From the NCBI GenBank assembly GCA_001689415.1, contig LUJM01000051.1:1-34243 (forward strand): a stretch of DNA of 34,243 bases. Reading direction: 5' to 3'. A program made the position numbers and the translations under genes. Shown one piece after another: positions 1 to 7,430 of this stretch. Below the pieces are notes generated by a model. That model made no database searches, was not told the DNA's origin, and saw only the letters and a list, made by a program, of their open reading frames with translations. The DNA is from Bacteroidales bacterium M2 (GTDB taxonomy: Bacteria; Bacteroidota; Bacteroidia; Bacteroidales; Muribaculaceae). Position 1 is the first letter of the stretch; every line of letters begins with the position of its first letter.

Positions 1-72
1 TAGTTGGCGATTAACTGAGTATCCCTAAGTAAGTATTAAAAGTTAGTTTTTTTTAATTCAGGATTGCCATTC

Positions 73-489
73 TCAGCTTCTCACGGCCACGCTTGTCAGC
101 CGTATGTGAGGCCTGATGATTCGATAGGCGGCATTTACGCCGAGGCAGAAGCTCGACGGACGGCGAAAATGGAGTACGAACGTCAGAGCCTGCACGAAAT
201 TGAGCTTTCGTCGAGTCGCCATTGCCTCGGCCACCTGCTGCTGCAGTTCTGCCCACTTGCGGCGTGCTTGAGGCTTACGCACCGCAGCCTCGAGGCCCAT
301 GCGCTCGATACGGTGCAATTGCTTCGATGCGGTATCGAAGTCGATGTAGTGACTCCTTGGCTGCCGTGCCAGGGCGGCCCTGACCAAGGCAAGCATAGTG
401 AGAGACTCTCCGCGGCTCGAGGCTGCGGCAAGGGCTTGTTTTGCAGCGGCGACAAGGTCGGCATCGCGCATCATTGTTAATTTCTTCAT
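73..489 (-). CDS. Hypothetical protein, 138 aa
   Basis: I do not recognise this protein. It is rich in alanine and arginine, has no signal peptide or membrane segment, and its N-terminal two thirds should be mostly helical (DADLVAAAKQALAAAS). The C-terminal part (RRPSSFCLGVNAAYRIIR) resembles the basic tail of small uncharacterised Bacteroidales proteins, but only by eye. The start ATG at 489 is supported by a good promoter just upstream on the minus strand (513-543). It is divergent from trmD. The 72 bases between its stop and the window edge hold no clear terminator hairpin. Function unknown; that it is a real gene is likely because of the promoter and the GC-rich codon use. Confidence 0.6.
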   Translation of the reverse strand: MKKLTMMRDADLVAAAKQALAAASSRGESLTMLALVRAALARQPRSHYIDFDTASKQLHRIERMGLEAAVRKPQARRKWAELQQQVAEAMATRRKLNFVQALTFVLHFRRPSSFCLGVNAAYRIIRPHIRLTSVAVRS

Positions 490-512
490 TGCTGTGTTGT
501 CTATTTCGCTTG

Positions 513-543
513 CAAATATACAATATAAATTGTATTATGTCAA
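513..543 (-). promoter_or_regulatory. Promoter of the 73-489 gene with an embedded palindrome
   Basis: Read on the minus strand there is TTGACA (543-538), then TATATTTG (520-513), which fits the Bacteroidota -33/-7 pattern with a spacer of about 19 bases. The arms ATACAAT and ATTGTAT (518-524 and 529-535) form a perfect 7-bp inverted repeat with a 4-base centre inside the spacer, a natural place for a repressor. That the palindrome is an operator is inference. Confidence 0.6.
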
Positions 544-586
544 TAGTTCTTGCTATTAAAATTTATCGACATTCAAAAAAAATTCG

Positions 587-594
587 TAACTTTG
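587..594 (+). promoter_or_regulatory. -7 element upstream of trmD
   Basis: TAACTTTG lies 19 bases before the trmD ATG at 613 and matches the Bacteroidota -7 consensus TAnnTTTG. The -33 element is weak. Its position argues against the longer upstream TTG start at 550 for TrmD. It probably drives the whole trmD-mutS operon. Confidence 0.55.
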
Positions 595-612
595 CAAGAT
601 AAAGACACATAT

Positions 613-1287
613 ATGCGTATCGATATAATCACAGTATTACCCCAGATGCTTGAGTCTCCGCTAAACTGCTCCATACTCAAGCGAGCTCAAGATAAAGGCC
701 TGTGTACCATTGCGGTGCACGACCTGCGCGACTATACCACCAACCGCTACCGCAAGGTCGACGACTACCCCTTCGGCGGCGACGCGGGCATGGTGATACA
801 GATTGAGCCTGTAGACCGCTGCATCAGCGCCCTCAAGGCCGAGCGCGACTACGACGAGGTGATATTCACCGCCCCCGACGGCGAAATCCTCAGCCAGCCA
901 ATGGCCAACTCGTTGTCGCTGCTCAACAATATCATCATACTCTGCGGCCACTACAAAGGCATCGACTACCGTATACGCGAGCACCTGATTACCAAGGAAA
1001 TATCGATTGGCGACTATGTTCTCACCGGCGGCGAGATGCCCGCGGCGATTATTACCGACGCCATAGTGCGTCTGATACCCGGAGCAATAGGCGACGAGCA
1101 GAGCGCACTCACCGACTCCTTTCAGGACAATCTGCTCGAGCCACCGATCTACACCCGCCCGGCAACCTACAACGGCTGGTCGGTGCCCCCGATACTCCTG
1201 TCGGGGCACGAGGCTAAAATAGACGAATGGAAGCACGAGCAATCGCTGGAGCGCACTGCCCGACTCCGCCCCGACCTGTTGAAATAG
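613..1287 (+). CDS. trmD: tRNA (guanine-N1-)-methyltransferase TrmD
   Basis: TrmD transfers a methyl group from S-adenosylmethionine to N1 of G37 in tRNAs with G36, which prevents +1 frameshifting. The 224-residue length is normal for the family. Visible family motifs are GGDAGM (55-60), the SAM-binding trefoil-knot segments CGHYKGID (111-118) and SIGDYVLTGGE (131-141), and the DSFQDNLLE segment with the likely catalytic Asp168. The start at 613 gives the usual MRIDIITVLP N-terminus; an in-frame TTG at 550 would place the promoter inside the gene. It is the first gene of a same-strand run reaching to 5165, with ftsB-like following after 37 bases. Confidence 0.95.
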   Translation: MRIDIITVLPQMLESPLNCSILKRAQDKGLCTIAVHDLRDYTTNRYRKVDDYPFGGDAGMVIQIEPVDRCISALKAERDYDEVIFTAPDGEILSQPMANSLSLLNNIIILCGHYKGIDYRIREHLITKEISIGDYVLTGGEMPAAIITDAIVRLIPGAIGDEQSALTDSFQDNLLEPPIYTRPATYNGWSVPPILLSGHEAKIDEWKHEQSLERTARLRPDLLK

Positions 1288-1324
1288 CATTCCTACGGTT
1301 TAAACCAAGCTCTCCTTACTATAT

Positions 1325-1627
1325 ATGAACGAACAACTCCAATCCGCCTGGGCCTGGCTACGCAAATTTATGCCGATATCCACAATCGTATGCCTTGTGG
1401 TGGTGGCGTATATTATATTTTCGGGCGACAGCACGGTATTTCGCAGCATCGACTACGACCGCAAGATCGACAGCCTCGAGCACGCCCTCAATGCCGAGCG
1501 CGACACAATGCTCTACTACCAGAACCTCAACAACCGCCTTGCCAGCGATGCAGAGCTAATGGAGCAAGTGGTGCGCGAACAGTACGGCATGAAACGCGCC
1601 AGCGAAGACGTATACCTATTTGAGTAA
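1325..1627 (+). CDS. FtsB/DivIC-like septum formation initiator protein
   Basis: Small bitopic division protein of 100 residues. A short cytoplasmic N-terminus is followed by one membrane segment (about 18-34, ISTIVCLVVVAYIIF), then a periplasmic coiled coil (about 45-75) and the C-terminal REQYGMKRASEDVYLF block that is characteristic of Bacteroidota FtsB/DivIC family members. In the family this protein links FtsL to FtsQ in the divisome. Its TAA stop overlaps the ATG of the next gene (TAATG at 1625-1629), suggesting translational coupling. The family call is firm; FtsB against DivIC naming is a matter of convention. Confidence 0.88.
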   Translation: MNEQLQSAWAWLRKFMPISTIVCLVVVAYIIFSGDSTVFRSIDYDRKIDSLEHALNAERDTMLYYQNLNNRLASDAELMEQVVREQYGMKRASEDVYLFE

Positions 1628-2022
1628 TGTCGCCGCCCCCGCGGATACGACACGAAAACAATGACAATATGAAAAATTCAATCGCACCCATAGGGTTGCT
1701 CCTTATATTACTGGCCACAATAGCGCCGTTTTTCCTGCGCGATTTCGAGTGGGCCGTGGCATCATATAAATATGTATACTGCGCAGGCGCGGTGATATTG
1801 CTTATCGCCCGCCTGATGCAAAAGCGCACAGCCAAAGACCTTCGCCTTCGCCGCCTCTACCGCCTCGACGTGTGGGTGGCTGTGATATTCTGCGTAGGCG
1901 GCTTCTTCCTATTCTATCCCGACGCTCAGCTGCGCGACTGGATAGCCTTTACCCTTGCCGGGGCGGCTTTGCAAGCTTATACATCAATAGCGATACCCTC
2001 GCGAGAGAAGTCTAATTCTTAA
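1627..2022 (+). CDS. Small integral membrane protein, unknown function
   Basis: A 131-residue protein with four predicted membrane segments (roughly IAPIGLLLILLATIAPFFL, VYCAGAVILLIARL, VWVAVIFCVGGFFLFY and WIAFTLAGAALQAY) separated by short basic loops. I do not recognise a family. The start is uncertain: ATG 1627 overlaps the stop of the ftsB-like gene, but ATG 1669 (MKNSIAPIG) gives a more natural N-terminus directly before the first membrane segment. It sits between the ftsB-like gene and mutS (15 bases), so it is almost certainly co-transcribed, but the neighbours do not point to a specific role. Confidence 0.75.
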   Translation: MSPPPRIRHENNDNMKNSIAPIGLLLILLATIAPFFLRDFEWAVASYKYVYCAGAVILLIARLMQKRTAKDLRLRRLYRLDVWVAVIFCVGGFFLFYPDAQLRDWIAFTLAGAALQAYTSIAIPSREKSNS

Positions 2023-2037
2023 GCACTACTCACGGAT

Positions 2038-4650
2038 ATGGCCAAAAAGATTGTCGAAACACCGCTTATGAAGCAGTACGCCGAGATGAAGGCAAAGCAT
2101 CCCGACGCTATATTGCTCTTCAGGGTCGGCGACTTCTATGAGACATTCAGCGATGATGCCATTGAGGCGTCTGAAATCCTCGGCATTACCCTCACCCGGC
2201 GTGCCAACGGCTCGGCTCAGTACGTAGAGCTTGCCGGATTTCCGCACCATGCCCTCGACAGCTACCTGCCCAAGCTCGTAAGGGCCGGTAAACGCGTGGC
2301 CATATGCGAGCAGCTCGAAGACCCCAAGCTGACCAAAAAACTCGTCAAGCGCGGCATAACCGAGCTGGTCACTCCCGGCGTGGCGCTCAACGATAATGTG
2401 CTTTCGCGACGCGAAAACAACTTCCTCGCCGCCGTCCATTTCGGCAAATCGCTCACAGGCCTCGCCCTGCTCGACATATCTACCGGCGAATTCCTTGCCA
2501 CCGAAGGACCTGTCGACTATATCGACAAGACTCTCACGTCTATGGCGCCCAAGGAGCTGTTAGTGCAGCGCGGAGGCAAGGCCAGGGTTGCCACCGAGTT
2601 TGCCCACCAGTGCCCCGTGTTCGAGCTCGAAGACTGGTTGTTTACATCCACAGCGGCCGACGAACGTCTGCGCAAGCAGTTTGCCACCGCGTCGCTCAAA
2701 GGATTCGGCATCGACCGCATGCCGTCGGCTATTATTGCCGCCGGCGCGGTACTCCACTACCTCGACCTTACGCAGCACACGCGCATACAACATATTACAT
2801 CTATCAGCCGTATCGAAGCAGGCAAGTATGTACGCCTCGACCGCTTCACGATGCGCAACCTCGAATTATTCGAGCCCCTCGATCCCGACGGCAAAAGCCT
2901 GCTCGGGGTAATCGACCGCACCGTCACCCCCATGGGCGCCCGACTACTGCGCCGCTGGCTGCAGATGCCCCTCAAAGACCCCAAGGCTATCAACGAACGC
3001 CTCGATATCGTGGAGCATTTCTTCCGTCATCCCGACCGCCGCGAAGACGTGCTCGAACACCTTAAGACCATTGGCGACCTCGAACGCCTGGTGAGCAAGG
3101 TGGCATGCGAGCGCATCGCCCCTCGAGAGCTTTTGCAGGTGCGAAACGCCCTTACAGCCATAGTGCCGCTCAAGCGCCAATGTATGAGCTCGGGGCAATC
3201 ACAGCTGGCTGCCATAGGCGAACAACTCAACCCCTGCGAGCAAATATGCGCACGTATAGCCCGCGAAATCAACGATGAAGTCGGAAGCGCCAACTCTCGC
3301 AACGAAATTATAGCAAAAGGTGTTGACGACGAGCTCGACAAACTCCGCGCCATGGCATACGAAGGCAAGGACTTCCTTGCCCGCCTGCAGGCCCGCGAAA
3401 TCGAAGCCACCGGCATAACATCGCTAAAAATAGGCTACAACAATATTTTCGGCTATTACATCGAGGTCACAAACACCCATAAGACCAAAGTGCCGGGCGA
3501 ATGGATTCGCAAGCAGACCCTCGTCAACGCCGAACGATACATCACCCCCGAGCTCAAGGAGTACGAAGAAAAGATACTCGGCGCCCAGGAAAAAATCGAA
3601 GCCCTCGAGGCAAGACTATATTCGGAATTAGTGTCGGCAGTGGCTCAATACATCCCCGCCCTGCAGCTCAACGCCTCGATGCTTGCCAAGCTCGACGTAC
3701 TCAACGCCTTCACCCGTGTATCGATCGAAAACCGCTACAACCGCCCTGTCGTAGACGACTCTCTCGACCTTCGCCTCATCGAGGCCCGCCACCCGGTGAT
3801 CGAGAAACAGCTGCCTCCGGGCGAACCGTACATCACCAACAGCGTAGAACTCAACAACGCCACTACGCAGGTGATGATGATCACAGGCCCCAACATGTCG
3901 GGTAAGTCGGCACTCCTACGCCAGACCGCGCTCAATGTGCTCATGGCCCAGATTGGATGCTTCATAGCCGCAGAGAGCGCAAAAATCGGCGTGGTCGACA
4001 AAATCTTTACCCGCGTGGGCGCAAGCGACAACATATCGCTGGGCGAATCCACATTTATGGTAGAAATGAACGAGGCCGCCTCGATACTCAATAATATGAG
4101 TGAACGCTCGCTGATACTGTTCGACGAACTTGGCCGAGGCACATCGACCTACGACGGCATCTCAATCGCATGGGCCATAGTCGAATATATCCACGAATTC
4201 GGCGACATGCACCCCAAAACCCTCTTTGCCACCCACTACCACGAGCTCAACGACATGGAGAAATCGTATGGCCGTATCGTGAACTACAATGTATCGGTCA
4301 AAGAAATCGACGGCAAGGTGGTATTCCTGCGTAAACTCGCCCGCGGCGGCAGCGAGCACAGCTTCGGTATACACGTGGCCAAACTCGCCGGCATGCCTGC
4401 CAGCATCATCAAACGAGCCGACAAAGTGCTCGAACAACTCGAACAGGCAGCTGCTACCGGCGGCAAACCACAGGTAGAAGTACAGTCACCCGAGACCGTC
4501 GGCGGCATGCAGCTGTCGTTCTTCCAGCTCGACGACCCGGTATTGAGCCAGGTGCGCGACGAGCTTCTCGGCGTAGACATCAACAACCTCACCCCCCTTG
4601 AAGCATTAACCAAACTCCACGACATCCGTGGCATACTCACAGGAAAATGA
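2038..4650 (+). CDS. mutS: DNA mismatch repair protein MutS
   Basis: Recognises mispairs and small loops and recruits MutL in an ATP-dependent way. The 870-residue length fits MutS1. Domain order is visible: N-terminal mismatch-binding domain with GDFYETF (Phe-x-Glu reading head, about 32), connector, lever/clamp region, and a C-terminal ABC ATPase with Walker A GPNMSGKS (about 617), Walker B and signature region LILFDELGRGTSTYDG (about 690-705) and the ATHYHEL switch. The C-terminal dimerisation tail is present. The start at 2038 gives MAKKIVETPLMKQY, the normal N-terminus. All key residues look intact, so repair should be functional. Downstream, the stop overlaps the start of a GNAT gene (ATGA). 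Confidence 0.97.
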   Translation: MAKKIVETPLMKQYAEMKAKHPDAILLFRVGDFYETFSDDAIEASEILGITLTRRANGSAQYVELAGFPHHALDSYLPKLVRAGKRVAICEQLEDPKLTKKLVKRGITELVTPGVALNDNVLSRRENNFLAAVHFGKSLTGLALLDISTGEFLATEGPVDYIDKTLTSMAPKELLVQRGGKARVATEFAHQCPVFELEDWLFTSTAADERLRKQFATASLKGFGIDRMPSAIIAAGAVLHYLDLTQHTRIQHITSISRIEAGKYVRLDRFTMRNLELFEPLDPDGKSLLGVIDRTVTPMGARLLRRWLQMPLKDPKAINERLDIVEHFFRHPDRREDVLEHLKTIGDLERLVSKVACERIAPRELLQVRNALTAIVPLKRQCMSSGQSQLAAIGEQLNPCEQICARIAREINDEVGSANSRNEIIAKGVDDELDKLRAMAYEGKDFLARLQAREIEATGITSLKIGYNNIFGYYIEVTNTHKTKVPGEWIRKQTLVNAERYITPELKEYEEKILGAQEKIEALEARLYSELVSAVAQYIPALQLNASMLAKLDVLNAFTRVSIENRYNRPVVDDSLDLRLIEARHPVIEKQLPPGEPYITNSVELNNATTQVMMITGPNMSGKSALLRQTALNVLMAQIGCFIAAESAKIGVVDKIFTRVGASDNISLGESTFMVEMNEAASILNNMSERSLILFDELGRGTSTYDGISIAWAIVEYIHEFGDMHPKTLFATHYHELNDMEKSYGRIVNYNVSVKEIDGKVVFLRKLARGGSEHSFGIHVAKLAGMPASIIKRADKVLEQLEQAAATGGKPQVEVQSPETVGGMQLSFFQLDDPVLSQVRDELLGVDINNLTPLEALTKLHDIRGILTGK

Positions 4651-5165
4651 TACAACTGCGCAACCTCGATACCGCCGACATCAACGCGGCCGAAGCATTA
4701 TACCTCGCCTCATTCCCGCCCGAAGAACGCAGGCCATGGGAGCAGATTGCCGATGCCGATACCGAGCCACAAGCCTACGGCATCTATGATGCCGACAACC
4801 TGTTTGCAGGGTTCATCACCGTGTGGAACTTCGGCGGGTATGTCTACGTGGAGCATTTCGCAGTAGATACCACACGCCGCGGCTCCGGCATAGGCGCCGC
4901 CGCCATGGCCTCGCTGCGCGAACTTGCCGGAGTGCCCGTAGTGCTCGAGGTAGAACCTCCCGGGCACCCCGACCCAATGGCCCCGAGGCGTATCGCCTTC
5001 TACGAGCGTTGCGGCTTCGCCCTGCTCGACTACGACTACGTCCAGCCGCCCTACGCCCCCGGCCTGCCGTCGGTTCCCCTATGCCTTATGAGCACCGACA
5101 GCGCGATCGAAGCCTCGGAAATCGAACGCACATTGCACACCAAAGTGTACGGACAAGGTGGTTAA
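4647..5165 (+). CDS. GNAT family N-acetyltransferase
   Basis: A single GNAT domain of 172 residues that uses acetyl-CoA; the substrate cannot be told from the sequence. The acetyl-CoA pyrophosphate loop is RRGSGIGAAAM (about 77-87), preceded by the strand YVEHFAVD, and the late motif RIAFYERCGF (115-124) supplies the usual tyrosine. The start overlaps the mutS stop by four bases (ATGA), so translation is probably coupled. It is the last gene of the trmD operon; the following 41 bases are AT-rich and lead to the tRNA promoter. No sign that it is a toxin: there is no partner gene. Confidence 0.85.
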   Translation: MIQLRNLDTADINAAEALYLASFPPEERRPWEQIADADTEPQAYGIYDADNLFAGFITVWNFGGYVYVEHFAVDTTRRGSGIGAAAMASLRELAGVPVVLEVEPPGHPDPMAPRRIAFYERCGFALLDYDYVQPPYAPGLPSVPLCLMSTDSAIEASEIERTLHTKVYGQGG

Positions 5166-5206
5166 TTGTGAAATTTTCTTAAAAATCACATTTATACACA
5201 TAAATA

Positions 5207-5238
5207 TTTGCCCGTCTAAGAAATAATCTCTAAATTTG
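5207..5238 (+). promoter_or_regulatory. Promoter of the tRNA-Glu/rpsT cluster
   Basis: TTTG (5207-5210), a 20-base spacer and TAAATTTG (5231-5238) form a textbook Bacteroidota -33/-7 promoter. The tRNA starts 19 bases after the -7 box. No other gene separates it from rpsT, so one transcript may carry tRNA-Glu, rpsT and the second tRNA-Glu. Confidence 0.8.
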
Positions 5239-5256
5239 CACTCGCAAAAAGCGCAT

Positions 5257-5328
5257 GGCCCATTCGTCTATCGGTTAGGACGCAAGATTTTCATTCTTGA
5301 AAGAGGAGTTCGACTCTCCTATGGGCTA
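5257..5328 (+). tRNA. tRNA-Glu (anticodon UUC)
   Basis: A complete 72-base cloverleaf: acceptor GGCCCAT/ATGGGCT with a G1-U72 wobble pair, D loop with GGTTAGGA, anticodon stem CAAGA/TCTTG around loop TTTTCAT (anticodon TTC), and T arm GAGGAGTTCGACTCTCC. The discriminator is A and CCA is not encoded. An identical copy lies at 5671-5742, on the other side of rpsT. Confidence 0.96.
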
Positions 5329-5368
5329 CAACAATAAAATCGAAAATAAAAGAATTACCGCATACAAA

Positions 5369-5626
5369 ATGGCAAACCACGATTCATCTAAAAAGCGTAT
5401 CCGTCAGACAGCCGCCCGCCGTCTGCGTAACCGCTACTATGCCAAAACTGTCCGCAACGCTGTCCGCGCACTTCGTAAAATGACCGACAAAGCACAGGCC
5501 GAAGCCCGCTACCGCGAGGTAACCGCTATGCTTGATTGTCTGGCTTCTAAGAATACTATTTCAAAGAACAAAGCCGCCAACCTCAAGAGCAAGCTCGCTA
5601 AGCACATCGCTAAGCTTGCTGCCTGA
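5369..5626 (+). CDS. rpsT: 30S ribosomal protein S20
   Basis: Binds 16S rRNA in the body of the 30S subunit early in assembly. It has 85 residues, as expected, and is very basic with the typical MANHDSSKKRIRQ start and the SKNTISKNKAANLKSKLAKHI C-terminal helix. Translation from 5369 is preferred over an in-frame upstream TTG at 5297, which lies inside the tRNA gene. It is enclosed by two identical tRNA-Glu genes and is probably expressed from the promoter at 5207-5238, giving a transcript that must be processed to release the tRNAs. Confidence 0.95.
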   Translation: MANHDSSKKRIRQTAARRLRNRYYAKTVRNAVRALRKMTDKAQAEARYREVTAMLDCLASKNTISKNKAANLKSKLAKHIAKLAA

Positions 5627-5670
5627 TAGCGTAGCCTATAAACTTATTTCTCCATAACGGAGATTTTGCC

Positions 5671-5742
5671 GGCCCATTCGTCTATCGGTTAGGACGCAAG
5701 ATTTTCATTCTTGAAAGAGGAGTTCGACTCTCCTATGGGCTA
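5671..5742 (+). tRNA. tRNA-Glu (anticodon UUC), second copy
   Basis: Base-for-base identical to the tRNA at 5257-5328, including the G1-U72 pair and uncoded CCA. The flanks differ immediately on both sides apart from a CA after the discriminator base, so the repeat is essentially the tRNA alone. It has no clear promoter of its own and a terminator follows at 5750. Confidence 0.96.
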
Positions 5743-5749
5743 CAGGTTT

Positions 5750-5788
5750 GGCTCTAATCGATTCTACGGTTAGAGCCTTAACTTTTAT
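5750..5788 (+). terminator. Rho-independent terminator after the tRNA-Glu/rpsT cluster
   Basis: The stem GGCTCTAA (5750-5757) pairs with TTAGAGCC (5770-5777) and is followed by the T-rich run TTAACTTTTATT. It closes the tRNA-rpsT-tRNA transcript. Confidence 0.75.
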
Positions 5789-5793
5789 TAGTC

Positions 5794-5859
5794 CCGTGTG
5801 CTGCCGCGCCCTACGAAAGCGGCACAACATACACGGTAATGTCCGATAAGCATGTCGGG
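5794..5859 (+). other. Structured leader ahead of the HAD/ribF pair
   Basis: CCGTGT (5794-5799) can pair with ACACGG (5831-5836), enclosing TGCCGC (5802-5807) with GCGGCA (5819-5824); a second hairpin CCGA/TCGG follows (5843-5858). It lies in the spacer between the terminator and the HAD gene. It lacks the conserved boxes of the FMN riboswitch, so the nearness of ribF is not support for one. A leader RNA is possible; no function is claimed. Confidence 0.3.
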
Positions 5860-5885
5860 CTTGTGCAACCTTACCATTTATTCGT

Positions 5886-6500
5886 ATGATTAAAAACCTT
5901 CTCTTTGACCTCGGCGGTGTAATTATTGATATAGAGCGGCAGCACTGTGTGGACGCATTTGCCGCCCTCGGCCTTAAAAATCCGGACTCGTACTTCGGCC
6001 TCTACGGCCAGAGCGGCATTTTCAAGGCTATCGAAGAAGGTTCGATAAACACCGATACTTTCCACGCCGAGCTGCACAAGGCATTGCCCGACAATGTAAG
6101 CGACTACCAGATTGACACAGCCTTCCAGAAATTTATCGTCGGCATACCGGTACACCGCCTCGAAGCCTTGCGCAAACTCCGCTGCGAAGGCTACGGCATA
6201 TATGTGCTCAGCAACACCAACCCTATCATGTGGCGAGGCGTTATCGCGAGCGAATTCGGCAAAGAAGGCCTTCGCCGCGAAGACTACTTCGACGGCATTG
6301 TCACATCTTTCGAGGCCAAGGCACTCAAGCCCGACCCCGCAATCTTCAAGTATACAATAGAAAGCCTCGGCATCGACCCTGCCGAAACCCTCTTCTTCGA
6401 CGATTCGGCCACCAATGTCGAAATCGCCAAGTCGCTTGGCTTCAACGCCGTCGAGGTCAAGCCCGGTACTGAGTTTATCGACTATTTGCCCGCAAAATAA
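5886..6500 (+). CDS. HAD-superfamily phosphatase (subfamily IA, YihX-like)
   Basis: A 204-residue HAD hydrolase. Motif I is FDLGGVIID with the nucleophile Asp8; the usual acid Asp two residues later is Gly10, as in the YihX (glucose-1-phosphatase) group. Motif II is VLSNTN (Ser109), motif III lies in KALKPDP (Lys145/148) and motif IV is FFDDS (Asp172-Asp173). A helical cap domain lies between motifs I and II. Its TAA overlaps the ribF ATG (TAATG at 6498-6502), so the two are probably translated together. That arrangement would suit a flavin-pathway phosphatase (5-amino-6-ribitylamino-uracil phosphate), but substrate prediction for HAD proteins is unreliable. Confidence 0.85.
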   Translation: MIKNLLFDLGGVIIDIERQHCVDAFAALGLKNPDSYFGLYGQSGIFKAIEEGSINTDTFHAELHKALPDNVSDYQIDTAFQKFIVGIPVHRLEALRKLRCEGYGIYVLSNTNPIMWRGVIASEFGKEGLRREDYFDGIVTSFEAKALKPDPAIFKYTIESLGIDPAETLFFDDSATNVEIAKSLGFNAVEVKPGTEFIDYLPAK

Positions 6501-7366
6501 TGGCTGCAATTGCTGCGGTCGGCATGTTCGACGGTGTCCACCTCGGGCACCGCGCGATACTCGACACTCTCAAAGAGAAGGCGCTCGAGACCGGCCGCGA
6601 TCCAATAGTATTCACTTTCGACACCCACCCACGCGAGCTAATTAGCGGCGAGGCAGTGCCATTGATAACACCTATCGAGGTCAAGCGCGAACTCATAAGC
6701 CAACACCTCGGAGTGCCTGTAGATGTGCAGCTTCTCGACCGTAGCGTGTTCGGCATGTACGCCGGGCCATTCCTCAATGCACTCCGTATGCGCTTCGGCG
6801 TCGACAGCCTTGTCATGGGCTTCAACAACCGTATAGGCCACGACCGCCTCAATGCCGCCGACATCGCATACTGCTGCAACACAGAGGTATTTAGCGTCGA
6901 TGCCCGCTACTGCGGCAAGGAACTGCCGAGCAGCACACTCATTCGCGAAGCCATATCCCGTGGCGACATAAATGCAGCGAGGGCGATGCTCGGCCACGGC
7001 TTCACAGTACGAGGCGCAGTGGTCGAAGGCAATCACATAGGCCGCACAATAGGCTTCCCCACTGCCAACATCATCACAGACTCCCGACAGATACTTCCGG
7101 CCGACAGGTCCTATATCGTAGACGTGCACGTAGACGGCCTACAATACCGCGGCATGGCCAATATAGGCACACGCCCGACCCTCAACGACGGCAGAGGCAA
7201 AACCATAGAAGTCAACATTTTTGACTTTGCCAAAGACATATACGGCGACACGATAGAAGTCGATTTCCTCGCCCCCTTGCGCCAAGAACGCACATTCAAA
7301 AACCTCGAAGACCTCAAGGCCCAGCTCGACACAGACAGATGTAACGCCAAAAAATTCGTTAAATAA
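6500..7366 (+). CDS. ribF: Bifunctional riboflavin kinase / FAD synthetase RibF
   Basis: Converts riboflavin to FMN and then FAD. The N-terminal nucleotidyltransferase domain has GMFDGVHLGH (8-17), FTFDTHP (38-44) and SSTLIR (144-149). The C-terminal riboflavin kinase domain has GRTIGFPTAN (181-190), GMANIGTRPT (218-227) and the EVNIFDF / DIYG segment. At 288 residues it is shorter than the usual 305-315 because the protein starts almost at the GxFDGxHxGH motif; a stop at 6470 in the same frame rules out a longer start. The first beta strand of the fold is therefore minimal but the catalytic motifs are intact. Confidence 0.93.
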   Translation: MAAIAAVGMFDGVHLGHRAILDTLKEKALETGRDPIVFTFDTHPRELISGEAVPLITPIEVKRELISQHLGVPVDVQLLDRSVFGMYAGPFLNALRMRFGVDSLVMGFNNRIGHDRLNAADIAYCCNTEVFSVDARYCGKELPSSTLIREAISRGDINAARAMLGHGFTVRGAVVEGNHIGRTIGFPTANIITDSRQILPADRSYIVDVHVDGLQYRGMANIGTRPTLNDGRGKTIEVNIFDFAKDIYGDTIEVDFLAPLRQERTFKNLEDLKAQLDTDRCNAKKFVK

Positions 7367-7367
7367 C

Positions 7368-7397
7368 TTTGGCATTGCGCATTTTTTGCTATCTTTG
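7368..7397 (+). promoter_or_regulatory. Promoter of the fumarase gene
   Basis: TTTG (7368-7371), an 18-base spacer and TATCTTTG (7390-7397) lie just after the ribF stop and 33 bases before the fumarase start. The spacer is a little short for the consensus. Confidence 0.6.
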
Positions 7398-7430
7398 CGG
7401 ATATCTACTGCATAAAACTCAATCCGCAAT

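Noticed and set aside
5743..5885. FMN riboswitch before ribF
   Set aside because: The conserved AGGG and GGGUGAAAUUCCC-type elements of the class are missing.
5838..5888. Resemblance of the string around CCGATAAGCAT here to the higA coding region near 21550
   Set aside because: Only about 20 bases match, it is partly palindromic, and the protein frames share only five or six residues; most likely chance.
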